A DNA stretch of 64,000 nucleotides, from the NCBI RefSeq assembly GCF_900104085.1, contig NZ_FNLD01000004.1:166283-230282 (forward strand). Direction: 5' to 3'. The notes under the pieces were generated by a model that did no database searches, was not told the DNA's origin, and worked only from the letters and a program-made list of their open reading frames with translations. Position 1 is the stretch's first letter. Each line of letters begins with the position of its first letter. Position numbers and translations under genes: made by a program. This DNA comes from Pseudoxanthomonas sp. CF125 (GTDB lineage: Bacteria; Pseudomonadota; Gammaproteobacteria; Xanthomonadales; Xanthomonadaceae). Positions 34,387 through 42,213 of the stretch are shown piece by piece.

Positions 34387-34830
34387 ATGATCATTCAAAA
34401 GCAAAGAACCTGGCTCACTGCCAACACTGAGCACGAGGGCTTCCCGATCTACTTCCGCCGGCCGGATGTCCGGGTCGCGGAGTTCGAGTCGCTCCGTCCC
34501 AAGTACCCTGTTCTTCTTGCCGTTAAGCACCAACTTTCCCAAGTGAAAGACAACGGCCTTCCGGAGGCCGACTACAACGACACGCTTGCGCCACTGGATG
34601 CCGCTTTGACCGACTCTTTCCGGGATGAAACAGACGGCCTTGTTGCCCTGGTTGAAACATTCGCCGGCAAGCGTACCTACTACGTCTACCTTGCATCGAC
34701 ATTCGACACAGACAACTTCATGAGTGGCATTGCGGCCCGCTTCCCACAAGAGAGTCTCGCTTGGAAACGGCATGACGATCCGGCGTGGCGGTTATTCAAT
34801 GGCTACGCAACGGACTTCGGCTTTGCCTAA
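34387..34830 (+). CDS. DUF695-like protein on an integron-type gene cassette
   Basis: The 147-residue product contains TWLTANTEHEGFPIYFRRP near the start and KRTYYVYLASTFDTDNFMSG later, a layout I associate with DUF695 proteins; their role is unknown. The start codon is 14 bases from an attC core and the stop codon TAA is part of the next GCCTAAC core at 34825-34831, exactly how cassette genes sit. Base composition is lower in GC than the core genes. The gene is probably transcribed from outside or from a weak promoter. Confidence 0.75.
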   Translation: MIIQKQRTWLTANTEHEGFPIYFRRPDVRVAEFESLRPKYPVLLAVKHQLSQVKDNGLPEADYNDTLAPLDAALTDSFRDETDGLVALVETFAGKRTYYVYLASTFDTDNFMSGIAARFPQESLAWKRHDDPAWRLFNGYATDFGFA

Positions 34831-35033
34831 CAGTCCCCATAGGGCGGGCTCAAGCCCGCCGCATGCGGCAGTAACGATTCCATTCGGCGGGCCAGGGCCC
34901 GCCCTATGTTTCTCTGCAAGATGAGGCGCATCGCCTTCGGCCCAACCTATCCAACGAGCTGATTGACGGACTTCCCAGGCCACACCCACAATCCGCGCTA
35001 TGCCTCACTTTTGGGGTCTAGTCGTAGTTAGGC
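34825..35033 (+). other. attC-like site 2, interrupted by a family B repeat
   Basis: The left core GCCTAAC (34825-34831) and the right core GTTAGGC (35027-35033) are exact complements. Inner pieces AGTCCCC and GGGGTCT also pair approximately. The site is 209 bases long; without the 69-base family B repeat at 34839-34907 it would be 140 bases, within the usual attC range. The repeat seems to have inserted into the left arm. Confidence 0.65.
34839..34907. repeat. Family B palindromic repeat, copy 1 (inside attC-like site 2)
   Basis: ATAGGGCGGGCTCAAGCCCG, then CCGCATGCGGCA, and an inverted right end CGGCGGGCCAGGGCCCGCCC with TAT. Three more copies lie within 3.6 kb (35614, 36446 and 38444). Confidence 0.85.
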
Positions 35034-35047
35034 GTTGAGGATAGATC

Positions 35048-35608
35048 GTGACGAAGAAGTTCTTAGAGGGGATCGTTTTCGGTGCCGGATTCGGTATTTC
35101 GTTCTTGCTCGTTTTCTTCCTATACACATTCATTGCAATGCCCGCATTTGTGTCTAGCAAGATTCAAACGAATGAAGAGCGCCCTGTGAATAGCAAGCCA
35201 TGGCCCGGCACCGGCCAAGAGCACCCTGATTTTAACGAACTTACGTTGGAGGAACAGATCAAGGCGGCAAGCGTTATTGCATTGATCCGCTACGAACCAG
35301 CCTCTGGCGGCAAGGTCAAGGCTGTAATCAGGGAGTTCTTGAAGAAGGGCTCTGGCGTTGAGCTCCACTACAACATTGGCGATGAGTATGCTCCCGCCAG
35401 CTATTACGCAGGCGCGGGGTCTGACCGTGGCGACGGAGTCATTGTCTTCTTCGTTGGATCTCCCGCAGAAATGCGCATGTCTGCGACGTATGCTGGCGAT
35501 CGCATTCGGGGCTTGGGGGATATCCCTTTGGAGTTGTTCAAAGACAAATGCATGGCGACAATGCCTAACAATTCATTAAAACCGAAACCGCTTCCCGGCT
35601 CAGCTTAG
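35048..35608 (+). CDS. Membrane-anchored cassette protein of unknown function
   Basis: The 186-residue product starts with GTG 14 bases after an attC right core. It has one N-terminal membrane segment (about 8-32, rich in Phe and Gly) and a soluble domain with ELTLEEQIKAASVIALIRYE and YYAGAGSDRGDGVIVFFVG. The last 15 residues, MPNNSLKPKPLPGSA, are encoded by attC sequence, so the natural end has been read into the recombination site. Such tails are common in cassette proteins. I do not recognise the domain beyond that. Confidence 0.75.
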   Translation: MTKKFLEGIVFGAGFGISFLLVFFLYTFIAMPAFVSSKIQTNEERPVNSKPWPGTGQEHPDFNELTLEEQIKAASVIALIRYEPASGGKVKAVIREFLKKGSGVELHYNIGDEYAPASYYAGAGSDRGDGVIVFFVGSPAEMRMSATYAGDRIRGLGDIPLELFKDKCMATMPNNSLKPKPLPGSA

Positions 35609-35614
35609 ATCTCG
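35563..35614 (+). other. Truncated attC-like site 3
   Basis: GCCTAACAATTCATTAAAAC, then CGAAACCGCTTC and CGGCTCAGCTTAG, is the left part of a standard attC. The expected right core GTTAGGC is absent; the sequence runs instead into a family B repeat (TCGTAGGGCGGG). Deletion or insertion by the repeat appears to have destroyed this end. Confidence 0.7.
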
Positions 35615-35682
35615 TAGGGCGGGCTCAAGCCCTCCGCATGCGGCAATAACTATTTCATTCGGCGGGCCGGGGCCCGCCCTAT
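35614..35682. repeat. Family B palindromic repeat, copy 2
   Basis: GTAGGGCGGGCTCAAGCCCT, then CCGCATGCGGCAATAAC, closing with GGCGGGCCGGGGCCCGCCCT. It abuts the broken attC-like site 3 and ends 18 bases before the next start codon. Confidence 0.85.
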
Positions 35683-35699
35683 GTCTGTCAGGAGTAGCG

Positions 35700-36431
35700 A
35701 TGAGCGAAGCAATTCTGTACGCGATTGATGCCCCGCAAATGAAGGACGCGGATGCGGCCGCGGATTTCGTCGAAAAATGGCAAGACAGCAAGGACGCGCC
35801 GACCGCGCGCATCGCCACCTTCTTCGTGCGCCTGTTGCAGACCTGGCCGGAGGATGGATCGAAGGGCGTCGTCTGGCATGAAGACTTCCAGCACAACCGG
35901 CCCGCGGGATCGATGCTAGAGATGACATTCGAACTCAGCGAGTTCGACGCCGAGCGACTGCAGCATCTGCGCGCGATCGCCAAGCATCACGGCGTGCATG
36001 TCTTCGACCCGGAAGGCCATGTGCTGTATCTCGCCGACGGCAGCGAAGCCGGCGTTCCGGCGATGGCTGCCCCTGAGCCCGGCGCACCCACCCAGTGCGA
36101 ATCCGGCGTCCGCTTCGACGGCGTCTACGAATCCAAGATGGACAAAAGCTGGAGCTACCTGTGCTTCACCGCCGATGGCAAAGTCCTCTGGCAAAGCATC
36201 GGCGGACGCTTCCCGGCGCGTGCGGTGATGGACACCTTCATCGCCGGCGATGCCTTCGTCGTCAAAGGCACTTACAAGCCCGGCGAAAATGCATTCAGCG
36301 CGCGACTCAAAGCCGCGTTCGGCGCGTTCAAGATGGAGGGCGCCTTGAAGGACGATGGCCTGCATGTCCATTCCGAACGCACCAACGGCAGATACCCGTA
36401 CGACGCGGTGTACACGTTCCTGCCGCTGTAG
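35700..36431 (+). CDS. Two-part hypothetical protein
   Basis: The 243-residue product is cytosolic by appearance. Residues 1-105 form one unit (SEAILYAIDAPQMKDADAAA, HVFDPEGHVLYLADG at its end). Residues 137-243 form a second unit, RFDGVYESKMDKSWSYLCFT, TADGKVLWQSIGG, FVVKGTYKPGE and MEGALKDDGLHVH, which reads like a small beta-barrel in which strands end with short charged turns. I recognise neither. It is flanked on both sides by family B repeats (copies 2 and 3). GC content is like that of the core genome. Confidence 0.65.
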   Translation: MSEAILYAIDAPQMKDADAAADFVEKWQDSKDAPTARIATFFVRLLQTWPEDGSKGVVWHEDFQHNRPAGSMLEMTFELSEFDAERLQHLRAIAKHHGVHVFDPEGHVLYLADGSEAGVPAMAAPEPGAPTQCESGVRFDGVYESKMDKSWSYLCFTADGKVLWQSIGGRFPARAVMDTFIAGDAFVVKGTYKPGENAFSARLKAAFGAFKMEGALKDDGLHVHSERTNGRYPYDAVYTFLPL

Positions 36432-36445
36432 ATCCCATAGAGCCC

Positions 36446-36512
36446 ATAGGGCGGGCTCAAGCCCGCCGCATGCGGCAATAGCGATTCCATTCGGCGGGCC
36501 AGGGCCCGCCCC
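36446..36512. repeat. Family B palindromic repeat, copy 3
   Basis: ATAGGGCGGGCTCAAGCCCG, then CCGCATGCGGCAATAGCG, closing with CGGCGGGCCAGGGCCCGCCC. The right end runs into CCGTATCTCGTAC, which resembles the inner arm of the family A copy at 15626. Confidence 0.85.
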
Positions 36513-36575
36513 CGTATCTCGTACAAAGCACGGGACAGGCTCCGTGAACCTTACGGGAGACTAGCCAATCGCTAC

Positions 36576-37052
36576 CTACTGCTCCTCATTCCGCATGATC
36601 CTGGGAATAGTGTTGACCACCGCCAACCCAATCAGCGTGGTGGCCAGGGCCATGACCTCCATGCCCATGCCGGCGGCCATGCCCACCGCAGAGACCATCC
36701 AGATGCCCGCCGCCGTGGTGAGCCCCTCGATACGCTCATCCCGTTCCAGCTTGATGATCGCCCCGGCCCCCAGAAAACCGATGCCCGACACAATGCCTTG
36801 CATCACCCGCGTCACATCCCCCGGAGAGATCCCCGACAACAACGGCGCCATTACGAACAACGCCGACCCTATCGACACCAGCATGTGCGTCTTCAACCCG
36901 GCCGCGCGTCCCTTGCTCTCCCGCTCGAGCCCCAACATCCCGCCCAACACCGTGGCCGTAAGCAGCCGCACCACGATTACCGTAGTGGTGCCCGCATCCG
37001 GCAAAGCGAACTCCCTGGCCAGCGCCTGTCCGATCTCTGCGGTCACACTCAT
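36576..37052 (-). CDS. MgtC/SapB family membrane protein
   Basis: The 158-residue product has four membrane segments and the family signatures LTATVLGGMLGLERESKGRA, AGLKTHMLVSIGSALF and GIGFLGAGAIIK. MgtC in Salmonella restrains the F-type ATPase and supports growth at low magnesium; short members like this one lack the C-terminal ACT-like domain and their role is less clear. The ATG at 37052 has GGGAGG upstream. Confidence 0.9.
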   Translation of the reverse strand: MSVTAEIGQALAREFALPDAGTTTVIVVRLLTATVLGGMLGLERESKGRAAGLKTHMLVSIGSALFVMAPLLSGISPGDVTRVMQGIVSGIGFLGAGAIIKLERDERIEGLTTAAGIWMVSAVGMAAGMGMEVMALATTLIGLAVVNTIPRIMRNEEQ

Positions 37053-37278
37053 GCAAGACCTCCCATCAATAGTGAGCGGCGCAAGCCCGCAAGGCCCGCG
37101 TGACCCTGGATTGTCTGCGGCCCGCCGTTAGGGGTACGTGTCCGGCCAGCCAGCGCAGCCCGGATAAGCGCAGCGCCCCGGCTCCCGTATCGGTTACGCA
37201 CGGCGTGCCACGCACTTGTCGATTTCCACCCCTGTCGCTCGTCGCCGGTATATCCAACCACCAACAAGGACTGCACCC

Positions 37279-37689
37279 ATGCCACGCATGATCTTCGTCA
37301 ACCTTCCCGTTACCGACCTTGCCGCCTCTATGAAGTTCTACGAAGCCCTGGGTTTCCACAACAACCCGCACTTCACCGACGCCACCGCCGCCTGCATGGT
37401 CTTGAGCGACACCATCCACGTCATGCTGTTGACCCACGAAAAGTGGAAGACCTTCACCACCCGTCCCATACCACCCAACACCCACAGCGAAGTGTCCAAC
37501 GCGCTTTCCTTCGACGACCGCGACGCCGTCGATGCCTTCAACGCCGCTGCCGCAGCCAATGGCGGAACCGGCGATATCAATCCGATACAGGACCTCGGTT
37601 TCATGTACGGCCGCGACGTGGCCGACCCCGACGGCCACGTCTGGGGAGCCTTCTGGATGGACCCGGCCGCCATTCCCACCGGCGAGTGA
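37279..37689 (+). CDS. VOC/glyoxalase superfamily protein
   Basis: The 136-residue product begins MPRMIFVNLPVTDLAASMKF, then YEALGFHNNP, and ends with DPDGHVWGAFWMDP, typical for the small VOC proteins often annotated as lactoylglutathione lyases or extradiol dioxygenase-like. The substrate is unknown. AAGGA precedes the ATG at 37279. Confidence 0.88.
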   Translation: MPRMIFVNLPVTDLAASMKFYEALGFHNNPHFTDATAACMVLSDTIHVMLLTHEKWKTFTTRPIPPNTHSEVSNALSFDDRDAVDAFNAAAAANGGTGDINPIQDLGFMYGRDVADPDGHVWGAFWMDPAAIPTGE

Positions 37690-37712
37690 CAAGCGGGGCG
37701 AACCGCGTGAAA

Positions 37713-37753
37713 ACGGCGTCATTTCACCTGTTTTGAGGTGACGCCGTGTTCAG
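37713..37753. terminator. Stem-loop after the VOC gene
   Basis: ACGGCGTCA...CACC and GGTGACGCCGT pair with a three-base bulge and a loop containing TGTTTTGA. It lacks a T tract, so its role as a terminator is uncertain. Confidence 0.45.
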
Positions 37754-37812
37754 CTGCCTTGCACACGCGGTGGCTACACTCGGGCGGACCTGGAATATCG
37801 GATATTTCTCTC

Positions 37813-38433
37813 ATGTCCCCCGCCAACATGCCTTCCGCCAACCTGTTTACCCGATCCATCACGCTCGCCCTGGTCCTGGCGGCATCGCTGACCGCCTGTG
37901 GCTCGAGCCAGACAAAAAAAGAAGAGCCGGCGCCCTTGGGCGAGACCTTCGGTGCCGACGACACCTATTCGCGCAGCTATGAGGTGCCGCCGCCCACTGC
38001 CTGCGAAGCCACACGGCGCGCTTTGCTGGGGCAGGGCTATGTGATCGGCAAGATGTCCCCAGGCGCGGTGGAGGCGATCAAGAACTTCCAGCCCCAGGCC
38101 GATGTGCACACCCAGCTCAAGGTGCTCACCACCTGCGTGCCGAAGTCCGACGGTGGTTCCCTCGTCTTCATCAACGCCGTGCAGGACCTTTACGCCCTCA
38201 AGTCGCAGTCCAATTCGGCCAGCGTCGGCGTGAGCATGATCGGCTCGGTGTCGCTGCCGATCGGCACCAGCAATGCCAACCTGGTGCGGGTGGGCAGCAA
38301 TACCGTGCAGAACCAGGATTTCTACCGCCGCCTGTTCGACCGCGTGACGTTCTACCTGCCCGGCACCCCGACCAACGCACCGCCCCCGCCAGAACCGGAA
38401 GGCCCGCCCGATCCGGTCACGCCGAAACAGTGA
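37813..38433 (+). CDS. DUF2242-like lipoprotein
   Basis: The 206-residue product has a lipoprotein signal with ALVLAASLTACGSS. The mature part has CEATRRALLGQGYVIGKM, FQPQADVHTQLKVLTTCVPK and NAVQDLYALKSQSNSASVGV, which fits the DUF2242 family found in proteobacterial outer or periplasmic lipoproteins. It ends in a Pro/Glu-rich tail. Starts at 37813 or 37828 are both possible. Confidence 0.78.
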   Translation: MSPANMPSANLFTRSITLALVLAASLTACGSSQTKKEEPAPLGETFGADDTYSRSYEVPPPTACEATRRALLGQGYVIGKMSPGAVEAIKNFQPQADVHTQLKVLTTCVPKSDGGSLVFINAVQDLYALKSQSNSASVGVSMIGSVSLPIGTSNANLVRVGSNTVQNQDFYRRLFDRVTFYLPGTPTNAPPPPEPEGPPDPVTPKQ

Positions 38434-38443
38434 GAAGTGGCTC

Positions 38444-38501
38444 ATAGGGCGGGCTCAAGCCCGCCGCATGGCTACCTTCACGGGCTGGAGAGCCGCCCTA
38501 T
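38444..38501. repeat. Family B palindromic repeat, copy 4 (shortened)
   Basis: ATAGGGCGGGCTCAAGCCCG, CCGCATGGC, then AGCCGCCCTAT. The middle of the element is replaced or deleted compared with copies 1 to 3. It lies between the DUF2242-like gene and the immunity lipoprotein gene. Confidence 0.75.
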
Positions 38502-38603
38502 CACCGCATTGCGAGGAGCTGGTGCAGCGTTTCGCGGTAGCGACAGCGAGGTCACCAGCGCATCGCTGCCGATGGTTCCTTGAGGCAAATAAAGGCTCAC
38601 GCC

Positions 38604-39473
38604 TCAGTCGGTAACGAATGGATCACCATTGGGCGATCGGGGAGGGCACTCCACAGGATGGCCTGCCGCTCTGCACGGCCACAGCGCACGCGGCACTGTA
38701 GTCCTGCGCTCGAATCGTTCGCCATTCCAGACTATGAAGCCGGCATGGGCGTTATGGCCACCGTTGAATATGGGCGGATCCGGTGACATCGACGTTTGCT
38801 CCGGATCGAACTCAACCACCCAGCGGAAGACCGGCACCTGGTCTAGATTATGTTCGTCGGCGAAGACACCGCTGGCGCCTACCGATGCATATTGCTCGAG
38901 CATGGCCTTGGATGAGACGGCGGGATCCGGCGCGATACTGGCGGTCACATCTTCCGGTGGCTGCCCCTCGATCACGCGGTAGGCGCGCATTCCCGAATCG
39001 AACTCCCAGGGAGGACCTGCCGTGCTGCACTGGCGTTCGGCTGCTGCCGCCAATGGCGTGCCTGTCGGAGTCGTTGCTTTGAGATCGGCGCACAGCCCCC
39101 GCACCTGGACCAGATAGCCGGTGAGTTCTGGCCTGGCGCCGTGGAAGCTACGGATCCAGAAACCGTACCAAGATCCATTTTTATCGACCACCAGATAATC
39201 CCGGCCATCTCCCTGGCCAGGGAGTTCCTGCACCAACACTTTGCCCTGCAAATAACGCTGCCTCAATGCCGGAGACGCGAGGACATCTTGCGTGGGCAGT
39301 GACAGCAGGAAACGAGAGATGGCTTCCGTTGCGGGTATGTACTTACTCTTCCAAAGTCGCGGTCCGGCCAAACCGGGCAACGATTCGGTGTCGGTTGCAT
39401 GTGCAATGGGTGCCGGCACGCTGGTGCAACTCGCCAGGAGCAACAGTGGCAACAATAGAGAGTGGATGCGCAT
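38604..39473 (-). CDS. Probable immunity lipoprotein of the type IV secretion effector (X-Tfi)
   Basis: The 289-residue product starts MRIHSLLLPLLLLASCTSVP, a lipoprotein signal with the cysteine at residue 16. The mature part includes KVLVQELPGQGDGRDYLVVD, SWYGFWIRSFHG and VFRWVVEFDPEQ, with three or four cysteines that may form disulfides in the periplasm. No family is recognised. It is encoded 25 bases after the effector gene on the same strand. Antibacterial effectors of the Xanthomonadales type IV secretion system that act in the periplasm are paired with lipoprotein inhibitors in just this way. The pairing is inference from position and signal type. Confidence 0.75.
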   Translation of the reverse strand: MRIHSLLLPLLLLASCTSVPAPIAHATDTESLPGLAGPRLWKSKYIPATEAISRFLLSLPTQDVLASPALRQRYLQGKVLVQELPGQGDGRDYLVVDKNGSWYGFWIRSFHGARPELTGYLVQVRGLCADLKATTPTGTPLAAAAERQCSTAGPPWEFDSGMRAYRVIEGQPPEDVTASIAPDPAVSSKAMLEQYASVGASGVFADEHNLDQVPVFRWVVEFDPEQTSMSPDPPIFNGGHNAHAGFIVWNGERFERRTTVPRALWPCRAAGHPVECPPRSPNGDPFVTD

Positions 39474-39498
39474 GGATATTCTTCCTTGTGGGTAGGAG

Positions 39499-41022
39499 CT
39501 AACCCAGGCGGATGCTGGGCGTATCCTGCGTGACATTGCGGTTCTGTTGATCGATCACGGTAGTACTCGCCACCGCTTGGTTAAGGCTCTCGATTCGGGA
39601 CAGACTTTCCTCCACCGGCGTGTTGCTGGCAGCGGCAGTATTCACCATCGCGCGCTGCGCAGCCGGGTCGTTGGGCCGCCCTTGCACCAGGAACAAGTGC
39701 TCGCCCGGTTTCAAGGTTGCAGTGGCGTGGTTGGGAAACAAGTGGTCCACCTGCGAAAGGCCTCGCGCTTTCGCTTCGGCCAGCAGACTCATCGACAGTT
39801 GTTCGCGGTTTTCGTGGAAGCCCGGACCCAGTGCGCCGACGCGATCCTGGATCTGCCGATGCAGGCCATGGTCGGTATGCTCCGGATCATCAGGACGGCG
39901 TGGCGGCAATGGACGTGCGGCTTCAGGGGGTTGGGGCAAGGGCGGCTGGCCTTCGTTAGGCAATGCTCGCTCCTGTTGTGGTTGCTGTCCGGCGCCGACC
40001 GAGGTCAGCACGTACTGCCAGCGGTCCTGTTGTGGATTGCGGCGGACTTCCGCAATGAATTCATCATATTGACCGCCGCGGATCGTCTGGCAACCTGCGG
40101 AATCGGTGTTGCGGCTTTCGCCACCGCTACCGCGATGGATCTTGAAGGTGTTGTTCAAATCCTGCACACCGTTCACATCGGCAGCGGTGAACCAGCCGTC
40201 GGCATTGCTATCGCGTTGCACACGCCTCGTGCCGTCCGTTACTGCTTCGGGGCTGGGACGCAGGGCGAATTCAGTACCGTTTTGTCGCCCGCGTGCATAG
40301 GCCGGGTGGGTCGTTGCCAGCATTTCCGTCGTTCCCTCGCCAAGCCTGCCCAGATCACGCACGCCATCGCGGTTGACGTCTTCGCCTTCGATCTTCCGGC
40401 GTGATACCTGTTCGTAGCCCAGCGACCTTTCCAGCGGAGGCGCATTCTGGCCTCCCTCGGCATAGCGGCGAGTGCCGTCGCTGCCTGCGTGGTGATCGTA
40501 TTGCGCGCTCGGCTCCGTATTGGCCTCGTTGAACTCACGCGCATGCCGTACGCCGAGGTGATCTTTCCAGACCACAACCAAGCGGTCGTCGTAGGCTCCA
40601 ACTCCATGGCGGACGGTGGTCTGGGTCTCATTGCGGAGCCCGAGAATCACGCGCTCATTGTTCGTGTCCAGGGAGTCGCGCGCGGCCTGGTTGCCGCGAC
40701 TGGCCACCATGCTGCCGTACACGTCATGCAGTTGGGCCTGGGAAAGATCCCGGGTTTCGGTTTCGGCGGGGAAACGGGGCGAAGCGGTGGCAGTGCGCAG
40801 CCGTTCCACTATAGGGCCGACACGTTCGTCGGCAGCGATCACGCCAGGCGCAGTCAGTCGATCACGGGCGCGTACCGCGACCAAACGATCGAGCGATTCC
40901 TGCACCACCAAGGCCTGATTCTGGCGCAGTGTTTCGAGTCGTTCGGCTGCTTGGCGGATCTGGCCCTGGTTCAGAAGGTCGGCCACTTCACGGGCGGAGG
41001 CATCAATATCAAGCTCTGGCAT
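39499..41022 (-). CDS. Probable type IV secretion antibacterial effector with XVIPCD tail (X-Tfe)
   Basis: The 507-residue product ends in an XVIPCD, the VirD4-interacting domain that directs effectors to the Xanthomonadales type IV secretion system. It starts near residue 377: DHGLHRQIQDRVGALGPGF, LLAEAKARGLSQVDHLFPN, GEHLFLVQGRPNDPAAQRA and the NTPVEESL tail. A proline-rich linker (about 352-376) precedes it. The central domain has two Asp/Asn-rich loops (EDVNRDGVRDLG, DSNADGWFTAADVNG) and, at 296-311, IHRGSG ... SAGCQTI. The latter resembles the His...SxGC active site of L,D-transpeptidase-like proteins, so the target is probably peptidoglycan. No signal peptide is present, as expected. 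A lipoprotein gene follows. The secretion system itself is not in the window. Confidence 0.85.
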   Translation of the reverse strand: MPELDIDASAREVADLLNQGQIRQAAERLETLRQNQALVVQESLDRLVAVRARDRLTAPGVIAADERVGPIVERLRTATASPRFPAETETRDLSQAQLHDVYGSMVASRGNQAARDSLDTNNERVILGLRNETQTTVRHGVGAYDDRLVVVWKDHLGVRHAREFNEANTEPSAQYDHHAGSDGTRRYAEGGQNAPPLERSLGYEQVSRRKIEGEDVNRDGVRDLGRLGEGTTEMLATTHPAYARGRQNGTEFALRPSPEAVTDGTRRVQRDSNADGWFTAADVNGVQDLNNTFKIHRGSGGESRNTDSAGCQTIRGGQYDEFIAEVRRNPQQDRWQYVLTSVGAGQQPQQERALPNEGQPPLPQPPEAARPLPPRRPDDPEHTDHGLHRQIQDRVGALGPGFHENREQLSMSLLAEAKARGLSQVDHLFPNHATATLKPGEHLFLVQGRPNDPAAQRAMVNTAAASNTPVEESLSRIESLNQAVASTTVIDQQNRNVTQDTPSIRLG

Positions 41023-41210
41023 GGGAAATTTCCTTTTCCTTGTAAGTTGTCTTCATGACCTGAAGGCGGGCACTGCTCGCGCATTCGTCGTCCGAGCGAA
41101 AAAACCTCGCGCGTGTTGCCCTCCACGCTAACCCTGATTTTTTAGTGGCGTCAACTCACAAATGTAGCCATCCGTGTTCTCTGACCTTTCTTCGTCTCCC
41201 GGCCACCCAT

Positions 41211-41945
41211 TCAATACCTACGACAAACCAGCAGCACCTCATCGACCTGTTCGGTACCAACCAGACCCGCAACCAACGCCAACGGCTTCTGAAAGCGCAC
41301 GAACAGCGGCAGCGTGCGGTTGTACCACCACATTGCCCGCTGACGCCGATGGGTGAGGAACCACATGCCCAAATCCAACAGCCGCGACGACTTGGGCTGC
41401 ATACCGTAGATCGCGCTCTGCTCCAGAGTCAGACCATGCGCGCGGAGCTTCGCCAGCAGTTGCTCCGGTTCGTAGCGGCGGTAATGGCCCACGAAGTCGT
41501 CGAACGCCGTCCAGCTTGCCGGATGCAGCGGCGCGGACAACAACATCGCGGCGCCGGGTTTTGCGACGCGCGCAAGCTCGGCCAGAGCGCCATCGTCGTC
41601 GACCACGTGTTCGATGATGTCCAGCGCGCAGACCGCATCGAAAGTGGCGTCCGCGAACGGCAACGCAGTCACGTGGCCTTGCAAGGCGCTGGCGCCGCCG
41701 GCTTGCAGGCGCTGCAGCGCCGGTACGCTGATCTCCACGAAGTGGGTGCCGTGAAGCGGAAACCGCGGCCGCAGGCCGGGCGCTACTTCCAGCCGCCGCG
41801 TGGCGCCAGCGGTCAGCCGCGTGACCAGCGGCCAGGTATTGAAACGCTGCGGTTCGGTCAGCCGCGCACCGCTCCACAGCCCATCGTAGAAGCGGCGGTT
41901 GCGCTCGAGCAGCTCATGCTCGACAGGCAGCGGCGGGGTAGACAT
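41211..41945 (-). CDS. Class I SAM-dependent methyltransferase
   Basis: The 244-residue product has RRLEVAPGLRPRFPL in place of the usual glycine-rich motif I, FADATFDAVCALDIIEHV as motif III and LARVAKPGAAMLLSAPLHP, a Methyltransf_11 layout. The motif I is GxR-rich rather than GxGxG, which may alter cofactor binding. The C-terminal part has WWYNRTLPLFVRFQ. The substrate is unknown. It stands alone on the minus strand. Confidence 0.85.
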   Translation of the reverse strand: MSTPPLPVEHELLERNRRFYDGLWSGARLTEPQRFNTWPLVTRLTAGATRRLEVAPGLRPRFPLHGTHFVEISVPALQRLQAGGASALQGHVTALPFADATFDAVCALDIIEHVVDDDGALAELARVAKPGAAMLLSAPLHPASWTAFDDFVGHYRRYEPEQLLAKLRAHGLTLEQSAIYGMQPKSSRLLDLGMWFLTHRRQRAMWWYNRTLPLFVRFQKPLALVAGLVGTEQVDEVLLVCRRY

Positions 41946-42070
41946 GCCCGTAGGATAAACCTGCTGCGGGTTTGCCCGGGATGAAGGAAGGCAGATTCAT
42001 CCCCTTCACACCTTGAGTAGGTGGATACAAATTGGCACCGCCATGACCAGCCATTCGGCTGTTGAGAACT

Positions 42071-42138
42071 CCGTGAAAGCGGGAACCCAGCTTCAATAGC
42101 TTAAAGTCACTGGATCCCCGCCTTCGCGGGGACGACGG
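42071..42138. repeat. Family D palindrome pair (left copy truncated)
   Basis: A partial copy CCGTGAAAGCGGGAACCCAG faces a full copy AGTCACTGGATCCCCGCCTT, then CGCGGGGACGACGG. The preceding 42048-42066 sequence, GACCAGCCATTCGGCTGTT, is almost identical to one at 22552-22572. Confidence 0.75.
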
Positions 42139-42213
42139 ATAGAAAACATTGACGTGTGGAATTTGAGGCGGGTTCCAGTGCGATGCTTGTATTGATCGTA
42201 TGAATCAGCAACC

